Shown here in pieces: positions 1 to 8,131 of a stretch of DNA of 42,500 bases. The position numbers and the translations under genes are program-made. Within the stretch, counting starts at the first letter, position 1; every line of letters starts with the position of its first letter. This stretch comes from Bacillota bacterium (lineage in GTDB: Bacteria; Bacillota; Clostridia; UBA1381; UMGS1253): assembly GCA_022706785.1 (NCBI GenBank), contig JAKJBW010000015.1:1-42500 (forward strand). Reading direction: 5' to 3'. The notes beneath the pieces were generated by a model. The model was not told where the DNA came from. It ran no database searches and saw only the letters and a program-made list of their open reading frames with translations.

Positions 1-140
1 CCCGAAGCAACACCGCAAATCGAAGGAATTAAGTCGGCCCGACGCTCCTTCACGCAGGTGGCTCAAGCTGTGTGGTAACATACGGCGTAGATAGATAACC
101 GTCCAATACAGAACCCGGCTTACAGGCTTACTCGCGGATT
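1..140 (+). ncRNA. rnpB: RNase P RNA, 3' part (5' end outside window)
   Basis: This is the 3' part of the catalytic RNA of RNase P, which trims the 5' leaders of tRNA precursors and also of tmRNA. The diagnostic pieces are the conserved block ACAGAACCCGGCTTAC near 108-123 and the upstream stretch reading AGATAGATAACCGTCC at about 89-104, both typical of bacterial RNase P RNA 3' domains. The 5' half lies outside the window. The exact 3' end is uncertain by several bases, and an intrinsic terminator follows at 152. Confidence 0.85.
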
Positions 141-151
141 TAATGAAAAAG

Positions 152-184
152 GCCATAAAACGCACCGAGCGTTTTATGGCTTTC
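152..184 (+). terminator. Intrinsic terminator of rnpB
   Basis: A perfect 12-bp stem (152-163 with 169-180, five-base loop) is followed by TTT. It lies just downstream of the RNase P RNA and fits its transcription terminator. An A-run before the stem gives it some activity in the other direction as well. Confidence 0.85.
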
Positions 185-323
185 TGTAATTATCCGCGTT
201 TTTATTGCTATATTTCAAAATGAAATCAGTATTAATTGATTCGACAAAGAAAATTTCATGGAACTTTTTATGGGAAAATCAGTCTAAACCATTAGAAACC
301 CAAATAGCAAAGGAGAGACGTTT

Positions 324-2774
324 ATGAAACTGTTAGGCAAAAAAGGGATTTGTATGGTGATAGCCATATGCGTTATGCTTTCTATGGCAATACCGGCAGT
401 ATTTGCGGAGGATAAGCAGACCTACATAGATGCAAAGCTGAAAGGCGCTGTCGTTTTATCGGTCGGCAGTCCTAACGCCATGATAGGCTCGCAAAAAGTG
501 CAGATAGACCCCGCCAACCGCTTTGTGGTTCCGGTTGTGGAAAATGATGCCACCCTCGTGCCGGTACGTTTTGTGTCCGAAGCGCTTGGTGCAAAGGTCG
601 GCTGGGATGAGCAGACGCAAACCGTTAGTCTTTCGCTCGGTGGCTCACAGCTTGCGTTTGTGATCGGCGAGGCTAAAATGCTCAAAGACGGAAAGCAAAC
701 AGACCTTCTGGCAGCGCCAAAGATGGAGAACTCAAGAACACTCGTGCCGCTGCGCGCCATAGCCGAGGGCTTTGGCAAGCAGGTTTTCTACGACCGCGGT
801 TTGATCATTATTTCAGACACCAAAGACATATTTGACCCGCAAAAAGAGCCGGATGTTTTGGACCAGATTATCATGGATAAACTGGGCAGCCTTCCAAGCG
901 TAGACAGCTATGCCAATTATGTTGCCATTGTTTCAGGGCTTGGCCAGAGCAGTCGTACAGGTTCGGGCGGGGTAGCGGTGTTTGAGGACGGGGCTGTTTC
1001 GGGCGCAGGCAGTGGCGCAAACGCCCCGGCGCCTGAAAAAAGCGCAAATGCGTCGATGGATTCCGCCGCGAACGGCAAGGGAAGCAGCGGGACGTCGGAT
1101 GCGGGCTATTCGTCCACCAACGTGCAGGTTGAAGGCGTGGATGAAGCCGACGTGATCAAGACCGACGGTTCCTACATTTACAAGGTCCGCCAGAACAAAA
1201 TCAGCATCGTCAAGGCTGTGCCGGCGGATGCTATGTTACTGGTAAGCGAAATCAATTTTGAGGCTGGAAATTACTATCCGCAGGAGATGTATGTGGATGG
1301 GGACAGACTTGTGGTGATCGGCTCATATTGGAAAGACATCAAATATGAAAACGGTCCGCAGCCCGCGGCCGATACCAAAATGATCATGCCGTATCCGTAC
1401 TATTCAAAATCGTTTGTCCGGGCGGATGTTTATGATATATCGGACAAAACCAGGCCGGTATCCATGCGTCAGGTGGAGCTGGAAGGCAACTATGTGTCGT
1501 CTCGAAAGATCGGCAGCAGCCTGTACTTCGTAACCAACTACTACACCTACAACTATAACCCCGATCCGTCCGCACCTCCAGGAGAGGTACGGCCTATGCT
1601 GCGCGACACGGCGGCGGGCGCGGATTTTACCTCGCTTGATTTCAAGAGCATTTGCTACCTCCCCGGCTTTTCCCAGCTTGTCTACTTAAACATAGCCGGC
1701 TTTGACATCGCAAACGACAGCCGCAAAGCGGAAGTGGTCAGTTACCTCGGCGGCGGCAACAGCATCTACGTATCCGCAGAAAATATGTATGTGGCGGTGC
1801 AGACCTACGAAGCCGCCAAAACAAACGGCACTGACAACGGAGATACCAAACCTGCCGTAATTGAGCCATGGGACTATGCAAAGCCCATCACCAAAGTGTT
1901 CAAGTTTGCCATAAAGGACACCCAGATCAACTATGTGGCAACAGGTCAGGCGGAAGGCAACATCTTAAACCAGTTTTCCATGGATGAATACAATGGCGAT
2001 TTTAGGATCGCCACAACAAGCTGGAACGGCAATACCCAATATAACAACCTGTTTGTACTCGATTCAGCCATGCAGCTTAAGGGCAAAATAGACAACTTAG
2101 CCCCCGGCGAGCGTATTTATTCAACCAGATTCATGGGTGACAAAGCATACATGGTGACCTTCAAGCAGGTCGATCCGCTGTTTGTCATAGACCTTGCAGA
2201 CCCGGCCAAGCCGCAGATACTCGGACAGCTCAAAATTCCCGGCTACAGCGATTACCTGCACCCATACGACGCCACACACATTATCGGATTCGGCAAGGAC
2301 GCAGACGAAAACGGCAGGGCCAAGGGCATGAAGATGGCGATCTTTGACGTCAGCGACTTTGCCAATCCCAGGCAGATGTACGCAGAGGCCATAGGGGACA
2401 GAGGAACGTACTCGCCGCTGCTCTACGACCACAAGGCGCTGCTGTTCTCAAAGGAGAAAAACCTTCTGGCCTTCCCCGTATCGCTCTACGAGATAGACGA
2501 GGCGCAGAAAGACAACAAGGACGCCTACGGTATGTTTAAGTATCAGGGCCTGTATGTGTATGGTATCAGTCTGGAGAATGGTTTTACGCTCAGAGGCAGG
2601 CTCAGCCATATTTCAGACGAAGAGCTCAAAAAATTCGGCAATGTGGCGGAAGGGTCGTCCGCTATCGTTGAACGCGGCCTGTATATCGGCAACTCACTTT
2701 ATACCGTTTCAAACTTCGGCATTATGTCTAATGATCTTGACACACTCAATCAGCGTGGTTTTGTAACCTATTAA
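324..2774 (+). CDS. Secreted copper-amine-oxidase-N-domain / beta-propeller protein
   Basis: An 816-residue exported protein. Residues 1-28 form a signal peptide: a KK-containing start, a hydrophobic core, then a likely cut after AVFA. Residues about 50-165 resemble the copper amine oxidase N-terminal domain, a cell-surface module common in Firmicutes that is not itself an oxidase; its repeats read VPVRFVSEALG and VPLRAIAEGFG. A Gly/Ser/Ala-rich linker (about 215-265) leads to a long C-terminal part beginning NVQVEGVDEADVIKTDG, the signature of the bacterial beta-propeller domain family once called DUF2074. AGGAGA sits 8 bases before the ATG. The gene is monocistronic, between the rnpB terminator and a strong terminator at 2798. 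The biological role of this family is not established; a surface binding or scaffold role is an inference. Confidence 0.85.
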   Translation: MKLLGKKGICMVIAICVMLSMAIPAVFAEDKQTYIDAKLKGAVVLSVGSPNAMIGSQKVQIDPANRFVVPVVENDATLVPVRFVSEALGAKVGWDEQTQTVSLSLGGSQLAFVIGEAKMLKDGKQTDLLAAPKMENSRTLVPLRAIAEGFGKQVFYDRGLIIISDTKDIFDPQKEPDVLDQIIMDKLGSLPSVDSYANYVAIVSGLGQSSRTGSGGVAVFEDGAVSGAGSGANAPAPEKSANASMDSAANGKGSSGTSDAGYSSTNVQVEGVDEADVIKTDGSYIYKVRQNKISIVKAVPADAMLLVSEINFEAGNYYPQEMYVDGDRLVVIGSYWKDIKYENGPQPAADTKMIMPYPYYSKSFVRADVYDISDKTRPVSMRQVELEGNYVSSRKIGSSLYFVTNYYTYNYNPDPSAPPGEVRPMLRDTAAGADFTSLDFKSICYLPGFSQLVYLNIAGFDIANDSRKAEVVSYLGGGNSIYVSAENMYVAVQTYEAAKTNGTDNGDTKPAVIEPWDYAKPITKVFKFAIKDTQINYVATGQAEGNILNQFSMDEYNGDFRIATTSWNGNTQYNNLFVLDSAMQLKGKIDNLAPGERIYSTRFMGDKAYMVTFKQVDPLFVIDLADPAKPQILGQLKIPGYSDYLHPYDATHIIGFGKDADENGRAKGMKMAIFDVSDFANPRQMYAEAIGDRGTYSPLLYDHKALLFSKEKNLLAFPVSLYEIDEAQKDNKDAYGMFKYQGLYVYGISLENGFTLRGRLSHISDEELKKFGNVAEGSSAIVERGLYIGNSLYTVSNFGIMSNDLDTLNQRGFVTY

Positions 2775-2797
2775 CCAACACGGAGCGACCTTAATAT

Positions 2798-2837
2798 AAA
2801 AATATCCGCTGTGCCGTTTGGTACAGCGGATATTTTT
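2798..2837. terminator. Bidirectional intrinsic terminator
   Basis: A 15-bp perfect stem (2798-2812 with 2823-2837), extended inward by a wobble and two GC pairs, has A5 on one side and T5 on the other. It lies between the convergent beta-propeller gene and the small membrane-protein gene and can serve both. Confidence 0.9.
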
Positions 2838-2875
2838 GTCATTATGACCTGTCACGCGTGCTGTGCCGGGACCTT

Positions 2876-3232
2876 CTAGCTGATCATCCTTTTGATCCAG
2901 CTTAAGTAGCCTTCCTTATCGGTAATATGAACAAATTTATAGTCATTTGCCAAACGCTTTAAAATATTCGGGGTTTCATCCTCCGAACCCAAATCAACCA
3001 CTACAATCTGCGGAATAACGCCACCGTTTTGGGCGTGAAGATTTTGCCAGACAATGCTGCGGATCATGCTCTCTACACTGTCCTGCTGATTTTTTACGGT
3101 AAGCACCACATACATATCATCGTTTTTTTTGCCGATGCCGCAAACCCAGCCCCAGACATTCTGGATAAGACTTAATATGCCCACAATCACAAAAAACCAG
3201 AACAGTGCGTCAAAAAAAATACTGCCTGTCAT
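2876..3232 (-). CDS. Small membrane-anchored protein with a glycosyltransferase-2-like segment
   Basis: A 118-residue protein. I start it at the ATG at 3232, because a strong GGAGGGGG Shine-Dalgarno lies 7-8 bases upstream; a longer frame to 3316 has no ribosome site. Residues about 7-30 form one membrane segment. The rest reads like the first half of a GT-A fold: YVVLTVKNQQDSVESMIRS, then IVVVDLGSEDETPNILKRL, recalling the VVDDGSTD motif of family 2 glycosyltransferases. It stops well before any catalytic DxD or acceptor region, so it is either a short regulatory or structural relative or a truncated enzyme. Several small clostridial proteins have this layout. No function is assigned. Confidence 0.65.
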   Translation of the reverse strand: MTGSIFFDALFWFFVIVGILSLIQNVWGWVCGIGKKNDDMYVVLTVKNQQDSVESMIRSIVWQNLHAQNGGVIPQIVVVDLGSEDETPNILKRLANDYKFVHITDKEGYLSWIKRMIS

Positions 3233-3387
3233 AAAAAAATCCCCCTCCGCTCTATCCATATGCCATATTGTATGCCGCGGCAGACAAAAGTGTGAGAAGA
3301 CCGGCAGACACCACAAGCTATGGCATTATTTTGGTAAAATAGTGGCAATACCGCAGGCCAAAATGTACAAACTGTATAATTTTGCCC

Positions 3388-3416
3388 TTGCCTAACCCCC
3401 GCTGAACGTGTATAAT
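3388..3416 (+). promoter_or_regulatory. Sigma-A promoter of the AraC-type regulator gene
   Basis: TTGCCT (3388-3393) and TATAAT (3411-3416) are separated by 17 bases. This predicts a leader of about 105 bases before the ATG at 3529. Confidence 0.55.
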
Positions 3417-3528
3417 AAAAATAGTAGGCTTATACTGATTCCTGCGTTATTATACATAACATTTCAATAAGCCGCCGCCTTTGTTCTGTTTATCACATAG
3501 ACCTCTTAATACGAAACGGGGCTTTTTT

Positions 3529-5799
3529 ATGGCTAAACGAAAATATTTTAATCGTATTTTTGCAGGCTATATTGCGATAGCTATCCTATATACCATTTTT
3601 TTTGCTGTCTATTATTACGCAAAAAACAGCGAAAATATCAAAAACGAGCTGAGCTATCAGAGCCGTTTTGCTTTGATGCAGATTATGAAGAATGCCGACA
3701 CCCGCTTTAGCCTTGTGGACGAAATGATAGAAAGATTATGCGTAGATGAAAAGGTGATTGAGTTCGCCAATACCGACAGGCATAATCAACGTATCGCATC
3801 CGAAGTCAGCAGTGTGCTTAAAAAGAATGCGGGCGTTGTGACAGGCCAGGGACTTACTACTTACGTCACCCGTTTTGAGGACTCTATGGATCCTGTCATT
3901 GGGCAGGAAACCGATGTTGACGTGTACGATCTTATGGTAAGCCTTAATTTGGGTCTGGACTCTGTCAAGGATATCAGGGAATATTTCATGCGCGAGCAGA
4001 CAAGCGGACGCAATTATGTGCTGTTTATAAAGGGTGAGGGCAAACGCAACGTCGATACCCTGCTGATCATCAAGCGCAAGATGCTTTCTGACAAGCCGCT
4101 GTATTTTGTGCAGCTCTACGATTTAGAGAGTCTGTTCGGCATCAGGGAGCATGACGGGAGCAGCCTTCTGATCTTCGACGGCAAAAACCAGATATGCAGC
4201 ATAGGGCAGGACACCGCAACAGCAAACAGGGCGTTTGCCAAGGTGATCGGACATGACAAGGAAGTACCCGCTTTGAACGGAAAAAGCGTTGTTAAAGAGA
4301 GTTACCTTTTTGAGGTCACACGCTCCGGCGTATTTAACTGGCATTATGTTTTTGCCGTGCCGACCGCCGAGATGACCACCCGCTCGGTACACTTGTTTGT
4401 TTTTACGCTTGCCATCTACGGACTGCTGCTTTTGGTAAGCACTATCGCCATGCTGATGCTTTCCCGCAGGATGTACCGGCCTATTAATCAAATCATGGAT
4501 TTTATGAGCTCCTACAATGAGCAAACCGGCAATGACGAAGTGGCCTATATTACAGAAACCGTGGAGAAGATCGGCAACGTCAACCGCGATCTTATGGAGG
4601 TAGTCAAGGCCAATAAAATTTCGCTCAAAACCAAATTCTTCAAAGACCTGCTGCTCGGTTTAATACCCGCTGAAGAAATACGCCAGGGCGCGGCAAGCTT
4701 CAAGCTTTCCACCGCCCCCCGGACGCTTCGTGTTGTCCTTTTAGAGTTTTCAAGCTATGAGCTTCTGCAGGATGCGTTTTCCAAAGAGGCTATCCTTGCA
4801 ATCAAGGAGCAGATCAGCGCGTTTATTACCCAACAGCTCAAAGATCAGATGGTGCACGAGGTCCTGGAGCTGGACCATAAAAGGTTTGCCATCGTCACAT
4901 GCGTCGATGATCTGCAATCGCTTCGCAAATCGCTTATGAATGTGGTTATGATGGTTGAAGGCAGCTTTGAAGTAGAGATAACCGCTGTAATTGGTGAAAA
5001 CTGTGAAACCCTTGACGGCCTTTCCGATTCATATTACAGCGCTTTGTATATCATGGAAAACCGGTTTGCTCTGGGCGGACGAAACGCCGTCATTACGCCG
5101 GAGGATGCATCGGAGTCAATGGCGGGAGGATTTTACTATCCGATTGATGTGGAGCGCAACCTGATCATTGATGTGATACGCATGAAGCGTGACGAGGCGC
5201 ATAAGCTGATAGAGCGGATGCTCACTGAAAACATTGAAAAGCGCAGCCTGACAAAAGGCCGTCTAAACGCTTTTGCGTTTGCCATCACGGCCACGCTCAA
5301 CAGGATTATAGAATCTATGAACAAAAGCACCGAAGAGGTGCTGGGCGAAGGTAATATTGTGTTTCTGGATCTGAAAATGTGCACCGACGCGGCCGAGCTG
5401 AGGGGCAAGGTATATGAGCTGTTCGACAGAGTGATGGACTATATCGGCCAGGAGAATAAGCAGGCGGAGGATGATCTGGCCGACAGGCTTTTGGAATACA
5501 TTCATCAAAACTACAACAAAGATATCTCGCTTCTGGATATCGGCGGCTATTTTAATCTTTCATCATGCTATATCAGTACGCTGTTTAAAAGCATAACAGG
5601 CGAGAATTTCAAGGATTATTTAAGCCGCTACAGAATAAAAATGGCAAAAGATCTGCTTACCAATAATCCCACTCTGAAAAACAGCGACCTGGCACAGATG
5701 ATAGGCTGCAACACAGTGGCGACGCTGTTTCGGCTGTTTAATAAATACGAGGGCACCTCGCCCGGGCAGTTTGTGAAGAATCTGGAAAAAGCGCAGTAG
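3529..5799 (+). CDS. Membrane-anchored AraC-family transcriptional regulator
   Basis: A 756-residue regulator. I prefer the ATG at 3529 (GGGG upstream, basic start MAKRKYFNR) over an in-frame TTG at 3481. Residues about 9-30 and 287-310 are membrane segments and enclose a roughly 250-residue external sensor region of the kind found in this family. A HAMP-like stretch follows the second segment (RRMYRPINQIMDFM), then a long middle region. The C-terminal ~100 residues carry the paired AraC helix-turn-helices: ISLLDIGGYFNLSSCYISTLF and, in the second, LFRLFNKYEGTSPGQF. Known relatives control uptake or hydrolysis of polysaccharides in Clostridia and Paenibacilli, usually next to an ABC transporter. 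None lies here, so the target is unknown. Confidence 0.88.
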   Translation: MAKRKYFNRIFAGYIAIAILYTIFFAVYYYAKNSENIKNELSYQSRFALMQIMKNADTRFSLVDEMIERLCVDEKVIEFANTDRHNQRIASEVSSVLKKNAGVVTGQGLTTYVTRFEDSMDPVIGQETDVDVYDLMVSLNLGLDSVKDIREYFMREQTSGRNYVLFIKGEGKRNVDTLLIIKRKMLSDKPLYFVQLYDLESLFGIREHDGSSLLIFDGKNQICSIGQDTATANRAFAKVIGHDKEVPALNGKSVVKESYLFEVTRSGVFNWHYVFAVPTAEMTTRSVHLFVFTLAIYGLLLLVSTIAMLMLSRRMYRPINQIMDFMSSYNEQTGNDEVAYITETVEKIGNVNRDLMEVVKANKISLKTKFFKDLLLGLIPAEEIRQGAASFKLSTAPRTLRVVLLEFSSYELLQDAFSKEAILAIKEQISAFITQQLKDQMVHEVLELDHKRFAIVTCVDDLQSLRKSLMNVVMMVEGSFEVEITAVIGENCETLDGLSDSYYSALYIMENRFALGGRNAVITPEDASESMAGGFYYPIDVERNLIIDVIRMKRDEAHKLIERMLTENIEKRSLTKGRLNAFAFAITATLNRIIESMNKSTEEVLGEGNIVFLDLKMCTDAAELRGKVYELFDRVMDYIGQENKQAEDDLADRLLEYIHQNYNKDISLLDIGGYFNLSSCYISTLFKSITGENFKDYLSRYRIKMAKDLLTNNPTLKNSDLAQMIGCNTVATLFRLFNKYEGTSPGQFVKNLEKAQ

Positions 5800-5844
5800 G
5801 CGGCAATGCCGGCTCACACGCTTGTTTTTGGTTATGATAAATCA

Positions 5845-5870
5845 GCAGCCGCCTGTAAACAGGCGGCTGT
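5845..5870. repeat. GC-rich hairpin after the AraC-type gene
   Basis: AGCCGCCTG (5847-5855) pairs perfectly with CAGGCGGCT (5860-5868) across a four-base loop. It has no T-run on either side, so it is a weak terminator at best. It may protect the 3' end of the AraC-type transcript. Confidence 0.5.
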
Positions 5871-5953
5871 GTAGCAAAAGGACTTGTTGACAAAAGCCCT
5901 TTAGTGACACGAGGATGGTTCTGTTGGCTTGGCTGCAATTTCTGTCTATTACA

Positions 5954-6124
5954 TCAACACCTCTCAGTGATACCTTTACTTATGCCGGTTGCCTTATAAT
6001 CTTGCAAACACTCCAAATATTTTTTACTGCCTTCGTTGTCCTCCAAAATTTGCTATTGATTTATGCCCTTTACCGTCACATGATACAAGCTGCTTTCACT
6101 CTCAGTTTTTCCACTCCGTGGTAT
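5954..6124 (-). pseudogene. Remnant of an IS200-like (Y1) transposase
   Basis: Read on the minus strand from 6124, this frame gives PRSGKTESESSLYHVTVKGIN, then an in-frame TAG (6053-6055), then QILEDNEGSKKYLECLQDYK. This matches the N-terminal shape of REP-associated/IS200-like tyrosine transposases, whose usual start is PR.AR..SES.IYHV..RGIN.Q.IFED.ED...YL..L..YK. The expected ATG is ATA, a stop interrupts the frame, and the part holding the HVH metal motif and catalytic Tyr is gone. Flanking sequence on both sides resembles the ends such elements often have: TGACACGAGGATGGTTCTG near 5903 and CAACCGTCCCCTTATCC near 6178. It is clearly non-functional. Confidence 0.65.
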
Positions 6125-6199
6125 ATAATCATCCCGATACGAAGCATATCGCATATGCGTGTTTTGTCAAAACAACACAACCGTCCCCTTATCCTTATA

Positions 6200-6904
6200 G
6201 TCGTTGAATTTTGACCTGTTTTCAGCACTATGTCAAGCATTAAAAAGCGCGTCTTAACCGAAGACAAGAGCATGGCATAGGCATAAACTTATACGCATAT
6301 TGAGAAAAACAGATTGATGTGGGAAAAGGCGGAAGAAAACGAAATACAGCTTGAGAATCGTGTGTTTTTGTGGATTTGATGCAGTATGATGCGTAATATT
6401 TTAGTATATGTAAAATTTAAGTTGCACGATGAAAATATGTGTTTTTAGATAGCGTTGGCCTGATTTTATTGTGTGGGTATTTAGTAATTTAAGAATAACG
6501 TTTAATAAAACGAATGGCGGATTGGACGGGTTTCCAGAGCGCTGTTTTTTTTATGCATTGGAATGTTTATATAGTGCAGTTTGCGTGGGTTTTATCACTT
6601 TGACAATATTTATTTAAGCGTTTAAATAAATTTTAAATGCTTAATTGGGAACTACGGTTTTTCTGCGCAGAACAGCATTTTTTTTATTGCGAACGAGGGC
6701 GCCAGCTTGACTTTACTAAGGTCGTGGTGTTTTTGAATAATATTTACAAATGAAGTCGATTTTTTGATTTTGAACATTAAGGAACGCCGATCAAAAGACA
6801 AATTCTGACCGGCGGTTCTTTATGATTTAAACAGTCTTTATAGTGTTTTTCGGGCGTAAAAAGGCTGATTTTTTTATATCCGCAAAATTGTGTTTACCTG
6901 AGAA
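6200..6904. other. Gene-free AT-rich stretch
   Basis: About 700 bases without a credible coding frame on either strand: no Shine-Dalgarno-linked start, and short frames only. The one structure seen is an imperfect inverted repeat at 6779-6822 (AGGAACGCCG against CGGCGGTTCTTT), about 80 bases past the stop of the ImmA-like gene, which may help end that transcript. Base composition shifts to AT-rich here and stays so to about 10.5 kb. Confidence 0.5.
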
Positions 6905-7321
6905 TCATTCACATTCTGAGAATTTTCCTTCGCAGTCATATATGTAAATTGTCCTGCGTATAAAATTCTCCGTAACGTTAAAATACTCCGCCAGCTGCCA
7001 TACTTCGGTATAACCTATTTCAATAGCTGTTACTAAGTTATCATATGGGAGCGCCGCGTATGCTGCCCATTTATCGGCCCTGTATTCGTGTTTAGCTCTT
7101 AGGTCATATAGACTATGTGAATTATAGAAGCTTCCAGTCATACAATGCCCTAATTCATGGCACAGGCATGTTATTTCCTCGGCAGTTGTTTTAAGTTTTC
7201 GACGGTCAATTGCTACAGCGTTAGGTACAGACAGTGAAATATTTTCATGCATTTTAAAGTAGTCAATATCTATATTTTCATGTTCTGCAAAGCTGTAAAT
7301 TTCAAACAATGTCATACTCAT
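6905..7321 (-). CDS. ImmA/IrrE-family metallopeptidase
   Basis: A 138-residue zinc-protease-like protein. CLCHELGHCMTG contains the HExxH zinc motif of the ImmA/IrrE (COG2856) family, and a downstream acidic stretch (KHEYRADKWAA) supplies the usual third ligand region ExxAD. In ICEBs1 of B. subtilis ImmA cleaves the neighbouring repressor ImmR to derepress the element. Here the gene overlaps the stop of the upstream XRE regulator by four bases (ATGA at 7318-7321), so the two are translationally coupled and most likely form the same repressor/anti-repressor pair. The substrate assignment is inference from context; the family call is firm. Confidence 0.88.
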   Translation of the reverse strand: MSMTLFEIYSFAEHENIDIDYFKMHENISLSVPNAVAIDRRKLKTTAEEITCLCHELGHCMTGSFYNSHSLYDLRAKHEYRADKWAAYAALPYDNLVTAIEIGYTEVWQLAEYFNVTENFIRRTIYIYDCEGKFSECE

Positions 7322-7647
7322 TTCCCTTCCTGTTGCCGCCTAAAACGAGCATAATTAAGAACGTCTCTTTTTTGCCCTTCTGTCATTTCCTTAACCTCAC
7401 CCCAAAGGGCAAATTCTACCCCTTGCAGTTGTTCGTCAAGCGTTTTGGGTGATGGATCATCTGTCCGCCCTAAAAGGTAGTCCACAGATACCTCAAAATA
7501 GTCTGCGAGCTTCATTAAAGTTTCATTGTCAGGTTCTCTTTTTCCTGTCTCGTAAAGGGACACTGTACTTTCTGATAAACCTATCAGCTCTCCTAATTTT
7601 TTCATAGACAATTTTCTTTCTTTTCTTAAGTCTCGCAATCTGTACAT
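7318..7647 (-). CDS. XRE-family repressor (ImmR/CI-like)
   Basis: A 109-residue protein. I start it at the ATG at 7647, with GGGGG just upstream; the longer frame to 7743 runs through the operators. Residues about 3-60 form an XRE helix-turn-helix (MKKLGELIGLSESTVSLYETGKREPDNETLMKLADYF is spread over this part), followed by VSVDYLLGRTDD, a typical end for this family. The C-terminal half is short and probably dimerises. It forms an operon with the ImmA-like protease and faces a second small regulator at 7808. Three related 17-bp operators lie between them. By analogy with phage and ICE switches it should repress its own and the divergent promoter. Confidence 0.88.
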   Translation of the reverse strand: MYRLRDLRKERKLSMKKLGELIGLSESTVSLYETGKREPDNETLMKLADYFEVSVDYLLGRTDDPSPKTLDEQLQGVEFALWGEVKEMTEGQKRDVLNYARFRRQQEGK

Positions 7648-7668
7648 GTCCCCAACCCCCTTATTGAA

Positions 7669-7697
7669 ATTATAAACTTTACAAATAGTAAAGTAAA
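7669..7697 (-). promoter_or_regulatory. Leftward promoter of the repressor gene
   Basis: On the minus strand TTTACT (7692-7697) and TATAAT (7669-7674) are 17 bases apart, and the predicted start lies about 20 bases before the repressor ATG. Operator O3 (7677-7693) fills the spacer, the usual arrangement for autorepression. Confidence 0.6.
7677..7693. promoter_or_regulatory. Operator O3
   Basis: CTTTACAAATAGTAAAG is a near-palindrome and matches operator O1 at 14 of 17 positions. It lies between the -35 and -10 of the leftward promoter. Confidence 0.6.
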
Positions 7698-7702
7698 TGG
7701 GG

Positions 7703-7719
7703 CTTTGCAAATTGTCAAG
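7703..7719. promoter_or_regulatory. Operator O2
   Basis: CTTTGCAAATTGTCAAG matches O1 at 15 of 17 positions. Its centre lies 33 bases (about three helical turns) from O1 and 26 bases from O3, which would allow cooperative binding. Confidence 0.65.
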
Positions 7720-7730
7720 ATGGTTCCCAA

Positions 7731-7757
7731 ATATTCTTGACAAATTGTCAAGAATAT
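7731..7757. promoter_or_regulatory. Operator O1: perfect 27-bp palindrome
   Basis: The core CTTGACAAATTGTCAAG (7736-7752) is a perfect palindrome, and the five bases on each side continue the symmetry. It contains the -35 hexamer of the rightward promoter, so binding here would block that promoter. Confidence 0.75.
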
Positions 7758-7765
7758 ACTATATT
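7737..7765 (+). promoter_or_regulatory. Rightward promoter of the Cro-like gene
   Basis: TTGACA (7737-7742) and TATATT (7760-7765) are 17 bases apart, about 40 bases before the ATG at 7808. The -35 lies inside operator O1. Confidence 0.75.
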
Positions 7766-7807
7766 ATTGGTATATGCTTGATAAAATGAAAAGAAATTGG
7801 TGATTTT

Positions 7808-8029
7808 ATGCGAAAATATTTAAAAAAACTTCGGATAGATGCAAAGTTATCACAGTTAGAAGTGGCAAGAAAACTTGACATATCGGAGAGTTATTATAGC
7901 CTTATTGAAAATGGCCAACGCCAACAAAAAATGGATATAGCCATTGTTCAAAGGTTGGCAGATGCGTTTGATGTACCAGTTACATATATTGTTGAAAATG
8001 AAACGAAAATCAGGTCGAAAGATATATAA
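7808..8029 (+). CDS. Small XRE-family regulator (Cro-like)
   Basis: A 73-residue protein that is almost only a helix-turn-helix: LSQLEVARKLDISESYYSLIENGQRQ covers helices 2-3, and VPVTYIVENE near the end is typical of XRE proteins. GGTGAT precedes the ATG. It is transcribed away from the repressor at 7647 from a promoter overlapped by operator O1. Position and size suggest the Cro role of a bistable switch, or a first early gene that activates the element. Which of the three operators it prefers cannot be told from sequence. Confidence 0.82.
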   Translation: MRKYLKKLRIDAKLSQLEVARKLDISESYYSLIENGQRQQKMDIAIVQRLADAFDVPVTYIVENETKIRSKDI

Positions 8030-8131
8030 AGCGCAAGCAAGCGGCTGCTTTATGCAAGTAGGGGATGAAATGTTATAAAAAAGTGCTATCATTGCAAAAG
8101 CACCTATAACGGATGGGATTGGAATGTCTAT

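Noticed and set aside
5915..6214. Open frame on the plus strand with hydrophobic residues
   Set aside because: It is antisense to the Y1 transposase remnant, has no ribosome site and matches no family; the minus-strand similarity explains the region better.
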